The notes: generated by a model from the sequence alone, not told the origin. A stretch of DNA of 64,000 nucleotides from Hymenobacter sp. HSC-4F20 (GCF_019599275.1 NZ_JAHZTD010000002.1:124001-188000); one strand, 5' to 3'. Positions 17,516 through 26,161 are shown, counted from the stretch's first letter. A program made the numbers and translations.

Positions 17516-17983
17516 TTATCTACTTTTTGCATCTGCTACAACTGGCGCTTGTAAAGCGGCTTGCACCTTTGCTGCCCACTGCTCCTGCTGCGGCTGAAGA
17601 ACAACGACTGCAAAGCCGTAACGCTTTCCTTCTAGGGCTACCCCTTCCGCATCGTCTATCAGCAAACCAATGCCAAACGTAGGCGGATGCCTGGTACAAC
17701 TCACGGCCGCTTCCCGCGCATGACGGGTTTGGTTTATACCTGCTGCAAGCTCAATCCCGTGCAGCCAGAAGAGCAGTCGGATATACCACTTCCTACGAAA
17801 AGAGGTCGTATATACCCATATCGTCCAGCCGCGGGCCACCCCGTATTCAGCTACCTCTACTATTCCTTTCCGCAATGAGTCACTGCCCAGCAACCTGGCC
17901 CGGAAAGGCCGGCGGGGCTGCTCCAGCGGGACCCCGCAGCCGCACTGATTTACCGTATTGCCGAGGTCGAAAGCAACTCGCAT
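17516..17983 (-). CDS. HAD-like protein with altered motif I
   Basis: A 155-residue protein that looks like a small HAD-superfamily member: motif I FDLGNTV (residues 5-11), then IWVYTTSFRRKWYIRLLFWL (motif II Thr region), and FGIGLLIDDAEGVALEGKR (motif III/IV with DD). In active HAD phosphatases motif I is DxDx(T/V); here the second Asp, the general acid/base, is Gly (GAC CTC GGC). That single change would be expected to cripple phosphatase activity, so it may be inactive, a binding protein, or a recently mutated copy. It lies alone between the EEP gene and the GH3 gene. Confidence 0.6.
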   Translation of the reverse strand: MRVAFDLGNTVNQCGCGVPLEQPRRPFRARLLGSDSLRKGIVEVAEYGVARGWTIWVYTTSFRRKWYIRLLFWLHGIELAAGINQTRHAREAAVSCTRHPPTFGIGLLIDDAEGVALEGKRYGFAVVVLQPQQEQWAAKVQAALQAPVVADAKSR

Positions 17984-18289
17984 TTAAGGCAGACCACCGG
18001 GCGGCTAGTTAAAAAGCCGCCCACCAGGCCGACAGCCGAAAGGCACACTATATAGCCTAACCGCGTGTTTCCGGGCAAGTTTTGCTTTCTCTGAAAGCAG
18101 GTGAATACCCCACCAACTGGTTGCCCCGGCAGCCCTAGTATGCTAAAGCCCCAAAACGCAGACCGAAGGTAGGCCAGAACTCCTCTGGCAGCACTTGCTG
18201 CTGCGCGGGGCTACCCAAGAAGAAAAGGGCAGCCCTGATGCCCGTAAGCAGTGCCAGAAACCCGGACACTACAGTAGTAGCACTAGCCA
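17984..18289. other. Intergenic stretch with one hairpin
   Basis: No gene is supported here. The only structure seen is an 8-bp stem GGGCGGCT (17999-18006) with AGCCGCCC (18015-18022). It lies just upstream of the HAD-like gene and downstream of the GH3 gene, both on the minus strand, so it could end the GH3 transcript, although no T tail follows the stem. Confidence 0.45.
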
Positions 18290-19783
18290 TCAGCTACCCA
18301 GCAACCCCTCCGCTACGGTTCTATCGTTGCTGAGCCGGGGCACTTTGTTTTGGCCGCCGAGCTTGCCCAGGCTTTTCATGTAGCGCTGGAAAGCCCCGGT
18401 GGGCAAGGGCGTGAGGTGCAGCGGGGCCAGAATGTTGCCCCGGAGCAGGTCGTCGTAGTACACGTTGCGGCGGCGCAGGCCCGTATCCAGGGAAGCGGCA
18501 AAGGCAGCAGCGTCGTGAGGGGGACGGGCAAACTCGATAAGCCACTCGTGCTGGGAAGGCACGGCGGGGTCGTTGCTTACGCGGGGGGCAACGGTGAATT
18601 CTACTACCTCTACCTCGGGGTGCTGGTGCATTGCTTCGCGCAGGGCGTGCTCTACCTCTTCCCCGATGACATGCTCCCCGAAGGCGGAGAGAAAGTGCTT
18701 GATGCGGCCCGTCACGACGACACGGAACGGGTATTTCTGGGTAAAGCGCACCGTGTCGCCGAGGCTGTAGCCCCAGAGGCCAGCGTTGGAGCTGAGCACT
18801 ACCGCGTACTGCTTATCCAGCTCTACCTCCGCTAGGGTAAGGCGGGGCGGGTTCGGCTCAAAGAACCGGTCGGCCGGAATAAATTCGTAGAAGATACCAG
18901 CATTCAACAGCAACAGCAGGCCGGGGTTACCAGGCTGGTCCTGGAAAGCCAGGAAGCCTTCGGAAGCTGGAAACAGCTCGATGCTGTCCACGGGCCGGCC
19001 AATGGTATCGAACAGCTTTTTGCGGTAGGGCTCAAAGTTTACGCCACCGTACACAAACAAATCGAACTGCGGAAACACCTCTCCTACCGGCCGGCCGGTG
19101 CGCTGTACTATTCTGTCAAAGTACATCTGCACCCAAGGTGGAATCCCCGAAATCAGGGTCATGGGCTGGGGTAGTGTTTCCTCCACGATGCGGTCCAGCT
19201 TGGCTTCCCAATCTTCGATGATGTTGGTCTGGTAGCTGGGCAGTTGGTTGCGGCGCAGGTAGGCGGGCACGTGGTGGTTGGCAATGCCCGAGAGGCGCCC
19301 GGTATGGATACCGCCTACCGTTTCCAGCTCGGGGGAGCCTGATAGAAAAATCAGCTTCCCATCCAGAAACCGACTTTTGCCCGTGGCGTGCACATACTGG
19401 AGCAGCGCGTCGCGGGCTCCATTGATGTGGTTGGGGATGCTGTCTTGGGTAATCGGGATGTACTTGGCCCCGGAGGTAGTGCCGCTGGTTTTAGCCAGGT
19501 AGAGCGGCTTGCCGGGCCAGAGCACGTCCGGCTCCCCGGCTTTTACCCGGTTGAAATAGGAACTAAGGCCTTCGTAGTCGCGGACGGGCACGCGGGCGGC
19601 CAGGTCCTGGGCAGTGCGGGCTCCCGGCAGGTCATGGTCGCGGCCAAAAGCGGTGCGGGCCCCACAGGCCAGCAACTCCCGTAGCACCTGCTGCTGCGTG
19701 CCGATGGGGTCCTGCTGCCACCGCCGGTATTGCTGCGTGATGTAGGCGGCCAAAGGCCGGCTCAGGGTGGATTTCAGGCCCAT
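18290..19783 (-). CDS. GH3 auxin-responsive promoter family (acyl-adenylate superfamily)
   Basis: A 497-residue member of the GH3 family. In plants these enzymes link amino acids to auxin or jasmonate through an acyl-adenylate; in bacteria the substrate is unknown. The ATP-binding P-loop-like motif is LAKTSGTTSGAKYIPITQDS (about residues 108-127). Later motifs are LFVYGGVNFEPYRKKLF, IELFPASEGFLAFQDQPG and a YSLGDTVRF adenylation motif. A C-terminal region resembles the acyl-adenylate C-lobe (GRIKHFLSAFGEHVIGEEVE). Full length for bacterial GH3 proteins. A -7 element is found at 19846-19853. Confidence 0.88.
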   Translation of the reverse strand: MGLKSTLSRPLAAYITQQYRRWQQDPIGTQQQVLRELLACGARTAFGRDHDLPGARTAQDLAARVPVRDYEGLSSYFNRVKAGEPDVLWPGKPLYLAKTSGTTSGAKYIPITQDSIPNHINGARDALLQYVHATGKSRFLDGKLIFLSGSPELETVGGIHTGRLSGIANHHVPAYLRRNQLPSYQTNIIEDWEAKLDRIVEETLPQPMTLISGIPPWVQMYFDRIVQRTGRPVGEVFPQFDLFVYGGVNFEPYRKKLFDTIGRPVDSIELFPASEGFLAFQDQPGNPGLLLLLNAGIFYEFIPADRFFEPNPPRLTLAEVELDKQYAVVLSSNAGLWGYSLGDTVRFTQKYPFRVVVTGRIKHFLSAFGEHVIGEEVEHALREAMHQHPEVEVVEFTVAPRVSNDPAVPSQHEWLIEFARPPHDAAAFAASLDTGLRRRNVYYDDLLRGNILAPLHLTPLPTGAFQRYMKSLGKLGGQNKVPRLSNDRTVAEGLLGS

Positions 19784-19845
19784 TGACAGGGAAAATAGAA
19801 AACTGGTGAATTACGACGCTTCTTTCTCACTCCGAAACGTAAGGT

Positions 19846-19853
19846 CAAAGGTA
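19846..19853 (-). promoter_or_regulatory. -7 element TACCTTTG upstream of GH3 gene
   Basis: TACCTTTG on the minus strand (19853 to 19846) fits TAnnTTTG. A TTG lies 23 nt further upstream, slightly longer than the usual spacing. The leader to the ATG at 19783 would be about 55 nt. Confidence 0.5.
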
Positions 19854-19960
19854 CGTGCTACCCCGAAATGGATGCGCAACGCTTTCCATTGGGCGGAGCC
19901 CATCCTTACGCCTTACTTTTCGTACCTACCTCAACCATTCACTCTTTAGTTTCTTTACTC

Positions 19961-20389
19961 ATGATTAACCAGCGTGGCAATGCCGTATGGAACGGCGACA
20001 TCAAAGGCAGCGGCAGCATCACGACCCAGAGCGGTACCGTATCAGCGCCGTACTCAGTAGGCGCCCGGTTTGAAGGACAGAAGGGCACCAATCCCGAAGA
20101 GCTGATTGGGGCGGCTCACGCCGGCTGCTACACCATGTTCCTGACCAGCATTCTAACCAAAGATGGCAAGCAGGTAAAGCAAATCCGGACGGAGTCGAAG
20201 GTTACGCTGGACACGTCGGGGGAAGTGCCCAAAATCGTGAAGATCAGCCTCACCACGGAAGGCGAGGTAGAAGGCGTATCAGCGGAGGAATTTCAGCAAT
20301 ACGCGCAAACAGCCAAGGAAAAATGCCCGGTTTCGCAGGTGCTGAGCGCCGTGCCCGAAATGGAGCTGGTGGCAGCCACCCTCAAGTAA
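19961..20389 (+). CDS. OsmC/Ohr family peroxidase
   Basis: A 142-residue protein of the OsmC group, thiol peroxidases that reduce organic hydroperoxides. Seen are the strand NAVWNGDIKGSGSITTQSG, GTNPEELIGAAHAGCYTMFL with the first Cys (peroxidatic, about residue 57), and the second conserved Cys in AKEKCPVSQVLSAVPEM near the C-terminus. Both catalytic Cys are present. The start at 19961 (ATG AUUAACCAGCG) is favoured because upstream codons of the longer frame include hydrophobic text that looks like the 5' leader. It is divergent from the GH3 gene. A weaker -7 match (TACTTTTC) lies at 19914-19921. Confidence 0.9.
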   Translation: MINQRGNAVWNGDIKGSGSITTQSGTVSAPYSVGARFEGQKGTNPEELIGAAHAGCYTMFLTSILTKDGKQVKQIRTESKVTLDTSGEVPKIVKISLTTEGEVEGVSAEEFQQYAQTAKEKCPVSQVLSAVPEMELVAATLK

Positions 20390-20512
20390 GCTCGTCGGCA
20401 GGAGCCGGTGTATGGAGTAGCAAGGCCGCTTGCGTATGCACCCGGCAACGGCGTACTGGTAGTGCATTTCGAAAAACGAGGAGCGAAAACAAACAACGAA
20501 AGCCGAACCTCT

Positions 20513-20520
20513 TACTTTTG
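20513..20520 (+). promoter_or_regulatory. -7 element TACTTTTG
   Basis: Perfect TAnnTTTG match 27 bp upstream of the ATG at 20547. No clear -33 TTG at the normal spacing. Confidence 0.5.
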
Positions 20521-20546
20521 CGGGTCCCCGCGACTTCAATGCCCTT

Positions 20547-21029
20547 ATGCATCCTGATTCTACCCGTATTCGTCTTCAGCCCGCCAACACCCAACGAATT
20601 CCCTTTCTGGGTCAGCTTTTCCTGGGCCTGCTCTGGATTGCCTACACGGTGTCGCTTATTGTAACCGGCGAGGGCGCCAGCGACATGCACTTCCTACACT
20701 ACGTATTCCTGGTGTTCAGCCTGATTTACCTGGGCTACGTGCTGGTACACAACGCGCCGGTTTTCGGCACCCAAAGCTACCTGGAGTTTACCCCCGCTTA
20801 CATTGTGCACAAAGACGGGCTATTTCGGCCTAAACAGGCTTTTCCAGCCGAAGATATTGTGTCGCTGGAATTGGTGCCGCAGCAGTTGCGCGTGCAGCTG
20901 AAAGAAGGTAGTACCTATACCATGAGCCTGCGTCAGGTAAAGGGCCCCAAACGTAAGCGGCTAATGCGCGAACAGGTTCGGGCGTTTGCCTCCAAACACA
21001 GCATCCCCTTGCGCGATACCCAGGCATAG
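20547..21029 (+). CDS. Hypothetical two-helix membrane protein with PH-like tail
   Basis: A 160-residue protein. It has two membrane segments (about residues 20-40, GQLFLGLLWIAYTVSLIV, and 48-65, FLHYVFLVFSLIYLGYVLV) and a C-terminal cytosolic beta-rich part (SYLEFTPAYIVHKDGLFRPK, then IVSLELVPQQLRVQLKEG) that resembles small bacterial PH-like domains. The end is strongly basic (KGPKRKRLMREQ). I do not recognise a named family. It follows the OsmC gene but has its own promoter element, and a strong bidirectional terminator (21133-21165) closes the unit. Confidence 0.65.
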   Translation: MHPDSTRIRLQPANTQRIPFLGQLFLGLLWIAYTVSLIVTGEGASDMHFLHYVFLVFSLIYLGYVLVHNAPVFGTQSYLEFTPAYIVHKDGLFRPKQAFPAEDIVSLELVPQQLRVQLKEGSTYTMSLRQVKGPKRKRLMREQVRAFASKHSIPLRDTQA

Positions 21030-21132
21030 GCCGCACGCGGGCGCTTACTCACCGGATTCGAGTGCGTTGCTGAGTAGCTTTTAGGCTACGGGTGCCACCT
21101 CGCACTGTGCACCAACGCTATCCGCTAAGATT

Positions 21133-21165
21133 AAGAAAGCCCCCGCTACCTGCGGGGGCTTTCTT
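21133..21165. terminator. Bidirectional terminator between the membrane protein gene and dnaA
   Basis: Arms AAGAAAGCCCCCGC (21133-21146) and GCGGGGGCTTTCTT (21152-21165) with a 5-nt loop; T-rich on either strand. It sits between two convergent genes. Confidence 0.9.
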
Positions 21166-21226
21166 GTTGGCGTTCGTGCCACCCTGCCGGGTAGGAGGTG
21201 GCTAGTAAAGTTCTACTTCCCTGCTT

Positions 21227-22726
21227 CTACTTCCCGGCAAATTTTTTCCGCAGCTCGGCAATGGTGCCCCGGAAGGCTTTATCAGAGTCAATCAGGTCCG
21301 AGACGGTTTGCACGGAGTGAATGACGGTGCTGTGGTCGCGGCCGCCGAAGTGGTGACCTATGCTTTTCAGGGAGTGGGTAGTATGCTCCTTGGCAAAATA
21401 CATGGCTACCTGCCGGGCCGTTACTACCTCTTTCTTGCGGGTTTTAGCCTTGAGCAAATCCAGCGGCACCCCAAAGTACTCGGCGCAGGTTTTCTGGATA
21501 AAGTCCAGGTTTACCTCGGCCTCCACTTCCTCAATGATGTGACGCAGGGCCTGCTTGGCCATTTCCAGATCAATCTCGCGGCGGTTAAGGCTGCTTTGCG
21601 CTACCAGCGAAATCAGCACGCCTTCCAGCTCCCGCACGTTAGTATTCACTGAGTGCGCCAGATACTCTACTACCTGCGGCGGAATGTCAATGCCATCCTG
21701 CTGCATCTTGTTCTGGATGATGGCCATGCGCGTCTCAAAGTCGGGGCTTTGCAGGTCGGCGGTGAGGCCCCACTTAAAGCGGGACAATAGACGATCCTCC
21801 AAGCCCACCAAGTCGCGAGGCGGGCGGTCGGAGGTCATCACAATCTGCTTGCCCGCCTGGTGCAGGTGGTTGAAGATGTGGAAGAACATCTCCTGGGTTT
21901 TGTCCTTGCCCGAGAGGAACTGCACGTCGTCCAGAATCAGAATATCGACCAGCAGGTAGAAGTTGGCAAAATCCTGCACCTGGTTGGAGCGCAGGCTCTC
22001 GATAAACTGGTTGGTAAACTTCTCGGCCGAGACATACAGCACGAACTTATCGAGGTTCGTGGCCTTGATGTGGTTGCCGATGGCCTGCACCAGGTGGGTT
22101 TTACCCAGCCCTACCCCACCGTATACCATCAGGGGGTTGAAGGAGGTAGTACCCGGCTTATTAGCCACGGCAAGTCCAGCCGAGCGCGCCAAGCGGTTAC
22201 AGTCGCCCTCGATATAGTTCTCGAAAGTGTACGTCGTATTCAGCTGCGACTTTAGGTAGTCGCGCTCAATGGTTTTGCTGGCCTCGAAGGGGTTGCGCAG
22301 GGTAGGCGGCGCCGGGGCGGGGGCCACGGAAGCCGCGGCTGTGTTGCGCGCCGACGCCGTCATGGCGCTGGCCGCCATAGCTGTGGCCGCGGGCGTGGCT
22401 ACGGCGGCTGGCCCGGCGGCTTTGCGGGTGGTAGGCAAGTTGAGGGTACGCGGCTTGGTTTGGGCGTTGCCCTGGTCCACCACAATACTATACTCCAGCC
22501 GCCCCTCCGGCCCCAACTCCTGGTGAATGGCCCGCTTCAGCTCCTCTACGTAATGCTCCTCCAGAAATTCGTAGAAATACGTACTGGGCACCTGAATCAA
22601 CAGGACGTTATGCTGCAGCTGCACCGGCACGATGGGTTGAAACCATGTCCGGAAGCTTTGCTCACCAATCGTTGCCTTGATGACGCGAAGACAGTTGGCC
22701 CATACGGTTCGACAATCCTTCAGCAT
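21227..22726 (-). CDS. dnaA: Chromosomal replication initiator DnaA
   Basis: DnaA is the AAA+ protein that opens the origin. The 499-residue protein has domain I (residues 1-85, CLRVIKATIGEQSFRTWFQP), an Ala-rich flexible domain II of about 60 residues, then the conserved FENYIEGDCNRLARSAGLAV, Walker A GGVGLGKT (about residues 203-210), Walker B LILDDVQFL and SDRPPRDL. The C-terminal DNA-binding domain IV ends with the signature GGRDHSTVIHSV. I choose ATG at 22726; the longest frame opens one codon earlier with TTG. dnaN or other usual replication neighbours are absent here. Confidence 0.98.
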   Translation of the reverse strand: MLKDCRTVWANCLRVIKATIGEQSFRTWFQPIVPVQLQHNVLLIQVPSTYFYEFLEEHYVEELKRAIHQELGPEGRLEYSIVVDQGNAQTKPRTLNLPTTRKAAGPAAVATPAATAMAASAMTASARNTAAASVAPAPAPPTLRNPFEASKTIERDYLKSQLNTTYTFENYIEGDCNRLARSAGLAVANKPGTTSFNPLMVYGGVGLGKTHLVQAIGNHIKATNLDKFVLYVSAEKFTNQFIESLRSNQVQDFANFYLLVDILILDDVQFLSGKDKTQEMFFHIFNHLHQAGKQIVMTSDRPPRDLVGLEDRLLSRFKWGLTADLQSPDFETRMAIIQNKMQQDGIDIPPQVVEYLAHSVNTNVRELEGVLISLVAQSSLNRREIDLEMAKQALRHIIEEVEAEVNLDFIQKTCAEYFGVPLDLLKAKTRKKEVVTARQVAMYFAKEHTTHSLKSIGHHFGGRDHSTVIHSVQTVSDLIDSDKAFRGTIAELRKKFAGK

Positions 22727-22784
22727 CAATCAGATAGGGCAAAAGCAACGGGTGTGCAGGTGAGCGGAATAACAGGCCAGCCAC

Positions 22785-22808
22785 GGGCCCGGCAAGGCCC
22801 GTTTTTTT
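22785..22808 (+). terminator. Hairpin with T tail on + strand, in dnaA upstream region
   Basis: ACGGGCC pairs with GGCCCGT across a short loop and is followed by seven T on the plus strand. No plus-strand gene precedes it, so it would stop antisense transcription leaving the dnaA region, or act as a structure in the dnaA leader. Confidence 0.45.
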
Positions 22809-22823
22809 AGGGGGAGACAAAAA

Positions 22824-22832
22824 TGTGGAAAA
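22824..22832 (-). promoter_or_regulatory. Possible DnaA box TTTTCCACA
   Basis: Reads TTTTCCACA on the minus strand, fitting TTWTNCACA. It lies about 100 bp upstream of the dnaA start and between two direct repeats of GGAGACAAAAA (22812-22822 and 22837-22847). It is a single site, so autoregulation is more likely than an origin. Confidence 0.4.
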
Positions 22833-22924
22833 GTCAGGAGACAAAAAAACCCCCCACCTCTTGCATTTTATGCGCTTTTAGCAGAAGCCTAGCTCTGCTG
22901 TAATCGGAAGTTGCCTCTTTGCCC

Positions 22925-23854
22925 TTACGCAGCTTGTACGGGTACTACGGAGGTAGCGGCTACCGTTGGCTGCCGGGTACCCCGCTCAAATGAGTAATCC
23001 AGGCGGCCTAGGTTGATGCCCGACCAGCCGACTTGGTTCACGAGCGTGGTGCGGCCGTTGGGGCTGGCAATGGGCTCCGGCTGGTCGAGGAAGGTGTGCG
23101 TGTGGCCCCCTAGGGTCAGGTCGATGCCGCTGACCTGCGCGGCCAGTTTCCGGTCGTCGATTTTAGCGCCTTCGTACTTATAGCCCAGGTGAGACAGGCA
23201 GATAACCAGGTCGCACTTCTCGGAGCCGCGCAGCTTAGCTACCATCTCCTTGGCAGTGGCTACGGGGTCAAGGTACTTGGTGGCACCAAAGTTTTTATCG
23301 GCTACCAGGCCGGCCAGCTCAATGCCCAGCCCGAATACGCCGACCCGGATGCCCTGCTTCTCGAATACCTTATACGGCTGGAACTTGCCAGCTAGAAGGG
23401 TCTGCGAGAAATCGTAGTTGGCAATGAGGAAGGGAAACGTAGCGTTCGGCAGCTGCTTCTGCAGTCCCTCCAGGCCGTTATCGAAGTCGTGGTTGCCGAG
23501 GGTGCTGGCGTCGTAAGCCATCTGGCTCATGAGCTTGTACTCCAGCTCGCCCTGGAAGAAGTTGAAGTAGGGCGTACCCTGCCAGATGTCGCCGGAATCC
23601 AGCAGCAGCACGTTGGGTTCCTGCTTCCGGATTTGCTCAATCAGCGTTGCCCGCCGGGCCATGCCCCCCAGGCCAGCCCACTGAGCCGCATTGTCGGGGA
23701 AGGGCTCAATGCGGGAGTGCATATCGTTAGTATGCAGAATGGTCAGGCGGGTAGCTTTTTTATCGGCGGCGGCTGTAGGCAGAGCCGAAGCCCCTAGCAG
23801 GCCCAGTGTAGCGGCTCCCAGGCCGGTATGTTTCAGAAATTCGCGACGATCCAC
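22925..23854 (-). CDS. Metallophosphatase, N-terminal domain of a split 5'-nucleotidase (Tat-exported)
   Basis: A 309-residue calcineurin-like phosphoesterase. Motifs: LTILHTNDMHSRIEPF (metal site I, DxH), LLLDSGDIWQGTPY (GDxxxG), STLGNHDFDNG (GNHD), LVICLSHLGYK and DLTLGGHTHTFLDQP (GHTH). This is the N-domain of UshA/YfkN-type 5'-nucleotidases. The start is GTG, giving MDRREFLKHTGLGAATLGLL, a twin-arginine signal. The usual C-terminal nucleotide-binding domain is missing; it is encoded by the gene just upstream, on the same strand, 116 bp away. The two products probably join in the periplasm into one enzyme. Confidence 0.9.
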   Translation of the reverse strand: MDRREFLKHTGLGAATLGLLGASALPTAAADKKATRLTILHTNDMHSRIEPFPDNAAQWAGLGGMARRATLIEQIRKQEPNVLLLDSGDIWQGTPYFNFFQGELEYKLMSQMAYDASTLGNHDFDNGLEGLQKQLPNATFPFLIANYDFSQTLLAGKFQPYKVFEKQGIRVGVFGLGIELAGLVADKNFGATKYLDPVATAKEMVAKLRGSEKCDLVICLSHLGYKYEGAKIDDRKLAAQVSGIDLTLGGHTHTFLDQPEPIASPNGRTTLVNQVGWSGINLGRLDYSFERGTRQPTVAATSVVPVQAA

Positions 23855-23970
23855 GGCAGGAATGTACTAAATGTGGTTGAATGTGCGGAAGGTGGAAATG
23901 CGCTTGGAGCTACCGGAAAGAGGAGCCAGATGTGCGTTCATCCAGCTCCTATTTACCTACATTTCTTACA

Positions 23971-24729
23971 CTAGAATTTCACCCGGCCCTCTACTTTGGC
24001 CTCAATAGGCTTGCCTTGCTGGGTTTGCTCACGCATGTAGTCGGCAATGGCCGAGCGGAGCAGCACGCCGGTGCCACGGGGCTTGAGGGCTTTGAAGAAC
24101 GTCAGGTTGTCGCCGCCGCCAGCCAGGTAGTCGGAAATAGCAATGGTGTAGGTTCGGGAGAGGTCAAGCGGCTGCCCGCCAATGCGCACATCCTGGGGTT
24201 TGCCTTCGGCCGAGGCTGTATACACGGCACCGGAAACCGGCATTCTCACGCGAGCGGCGTAGTCGAACAGCTGTTGCACCACCGGGCCGGGGGCATCCAG
24301 CACTACCAACTCATTCTCGAAGGGCATCAGCTCAAACACGGAGCCCAGCGTAACCGGTCCGGCCGGAATGGGTGCCCGCAGACCGCCATTGGTCATCACG
24401 CCTAGGTCCAGGGACTGCTTCAGCTCCCGGCTGGCGCGTATGCGCTGGATATCCGCCACCAGGTTGGATAGTGGTGACTCGCCGTTGTTTTTCACAATAG
24501 CTACCGGGGCCTGCCCCAATACGGTTGTCATCTGCTCGGTTACGCGCTGCCGATACGGGGCAATAGTGGCGGCAGCCCGCGGGTCGTCGGGGATGGATTT
24601 GCCCACGGGCTGGGCCGTAACAGGCGCCAACTGGGCCTTGGGCAAATAGGCCCCGCGCTGGCAGGCGGGGGCCAGGGCCACGGCCGTTAGCAGGCTCAGG
24701 GCAGCCAGGCGAGAACGAAGAAGTTGCAT
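23971..24729 (-). CDS. 5'-nucleotidase C-terminal domain lipoprotein
   Basis: A 252-residue lipoprotein (lipobox in LLTAVALAPACQRG) made of a stand-alone 5_nucleotid_C domain: SPLSNLVADIQRIRA (the conserved (E/S)x(P/N)LGNLxAD motif), MTNGGLRAPIPAGPVT (NxGGIR) and RTYTIAISDYLAGGGDNLTF (the nucleotide-stacking YxVAxxDYLAxGGDGF region). It lacks the metallophosphatase half, which is the next gene down. It is the first gene of the pair, with a TACCTTTG element at 24759-24766. Whether the two proteins form one enzyme cannot be shown from sequence alone. Confidence 0.9.
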   Translation of the reverse strand: MQLLRSRLAALSLLTAVALAPACQRGAYLPKAQLAPVTAQPVGKSIPDDPRAAATIAPYRQRVTEQMTTVLGQAPVAIVKNNGESPLSNLVADIQRIRASRELKQSLDLGVMTNGGLRAPIPAGPVTLGSVFELMPFENELVVLDAPGPVVQQLFDYAARVRMPVSGAVYTASAEGKPQDVRIGGQPLDLSRTYTIAISDYLAGGGDNLTFFKALKPRGTGVLLRSAIADYMREQTQQGKPIEAKVEGRVKF

Positions 24730-24758
24730 TGGGCTAGATAGAAAAGGAACGCGTGCGG

Positions 24759-24766
24759 CAAAGGTA
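24759..24766 (-). promoter_or_regulatory. -7 element TACCTTTG upstream of split nucleotidase operon
   Basis: TACCTTTG on the minus strand fits TAnnTTTG, 30 bp upstream of the ATG at 24729. No good -33 TTG is visible. Confidence 0.5.
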
Positions 24767-24885
24767 AGGCGACACCGCGGGAGTTAGAAAGAAACTCTGC
24801 TATTCGCCCACAGCCCAGGCAGGCAGTGGACGCTCACGAAAACTCCCTGCCGGCCTGGGCGCTGTACTCGCTATTGCCCGACGAT

Positions 24886-26106
24886 TTACCGGCCAAAGGT
24901 GTAGCTGGCCAGCAGTGCAATGCCCTGAGAGCCGGAGATAGTATTAGCCGCCGCTGACGTGTTATCGAGCTTATCCAAACGGCCTTCCAGGTTTATGCTG
25001 CCATAAGAGCCCGTAGGAATCGAGACGCCTACCCCGAATACGCCCCCAATGTTGTACGATTTTAACTCAACAGGGCTTGCGGAAGGGGCCGAGGAGAGGC
25101 GAGGCAGATAATCCGTTTTTTCGGCATCGCGCTGGATGTTTTGCTTGTACACGAATCCAGCCTGTACATAGGGCCGCACGCCCCCTTGGGTCAGGCTATA
25201 CCGCAGTAGCACCGGGACCCCAATGGAGGCAACCTGCACATCCAGGGTGCGCTGGTAACCGGCTCCGAGAGTCCCCTCGGCCTCATAAGACAAACTGTAT
25301 TTTTGCTGGGTGTACCAAAGCTCCCCTACAAAAGAAAGATGGGGACTGAAATACGCAGGATGAATCTGGACTCCGGCCCCCACCGAGGCAAGAAAGTCGG
25401 AGGTGAGGTCATACGACTTACCGTCCTGATAGGTAGCGGTAGCGTGGTATGCACCGCCCGAAACGCTGAACAGCAGCTTGCCGGTTCGCTGTGTAATGGT
25501 GCGTTGCGGGCCACCCACACAGCTGTTGTAGGCAGCTACCGTTTTCGTCAGCTGTGCTTCCAGAAGCTCCAGGCCTGGCAGCTTGGTTTGTACTGCCGGA
25601 CAGTCGGCCATCAGTTGCCACAACACGTTGCGGAAGGCATATACCCGGGTGCTCACTTTATGTTCAACCCGGGTTTGTGGGTTGATTTGCAGAACAGTGG
25701 TATCTCGCTGCACTAACGGCTGGAGCAATGCCGAACCGGTGGTCTGGGCGTAGTAGTGCTTAGCTTCTGTTTCGTCCGTGTATCGTACTAAGGAAAGCTT
25801 GCCCTCGGCAAGCACCTGCATGAATACCAGCGTGGGCGCAGCGGTGGGCAGGGCCAGGGCCCGGTAGACCCCGCCTGCTGCGAAGCCGTACGCACGTACA
25901 TCGGTAGGCTTATACTCCGTGGGGGGAGTCTTCGGGGTGGCGCGGAAACGGCAAAGTGTTGCGCCGCGCAACTCTCCTCGGGTGTCCACTTCTCCACGTA
26001 GCGTATCGCCGCTGAGTGGCACTACATAACCGGCTTGAAAATTACTTTGGGCTACTGCTGTAGCGGTTACCGTCAATACCGGCAATAAGAGTAAACGTTT
26101 TTTCAT
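24886..26106 (-). CDS. Outer-membrane beta-barrel protein
   Basis: A 406-residue exported protein. Signal peptide (MKKRLLLLPVLTVTATAVAQ), then a soluble N-terminal part (residues 25-200: YVVPLSGDTLRGEVDTRGEL, PPTEYKPTDVRAYGFAAGG) as seen in Bacteroidota barrel proteins that carry a lid domain, then a PorT-like eight-strand barrel from about residue 210 (LLFSVSGGAYHATATY, VGELWYTQQKYSLSYEAEG, VPVLLRYSLTQGGVRPYVQA), ending ALLASYTFGR with a terminal aromatic-basic end. It is probably a small outer-membrane barrel (OMP_b-brl type). Substrate unknown. A canonical promoter precedes it. Confidence 0.8.
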   Translation of the reverse strand: MKKRLLLLPVLTVTATAVAQSNFQAGYVVPLSGDTLRGEVDTRGELRGATLCRFRATPKTPPTEYKPTDVRAYGFAAGGVYRALALPTAAPTLVFMQVLAEGKLSLVRYTDETEAKHYYAQTTGSALLQPLVQRDTTVLQINPQTRVEHKVSTRVYAFRNVLWQLMADCPAVQTKLPGLELLEAQLTKTVAAYNSCVGGPQRTITQRTGKLLFSVSGGAYHATATYQDGKSYDLTSDFLASVGAGVQIHPAYFSPHLSFVGELWYTQQKYSLSYEAEGTLGAGYQRTLDVQVASIGVPVLLRYSLTQGGVRPYVQAGFVYKQNIQRDAEKTDYLPRLSSAPSASPVELKSYNIGGVFGVGVSIPTGSYGSINLEGRLDKLDNTSAAANTISGSQGIALLASYTFGR

Positions 26107-26161
26107 GAATGTCCGAACAATAGGAAGCTCGCTGATACAGATGTTTTTTTCACCGAGACCT

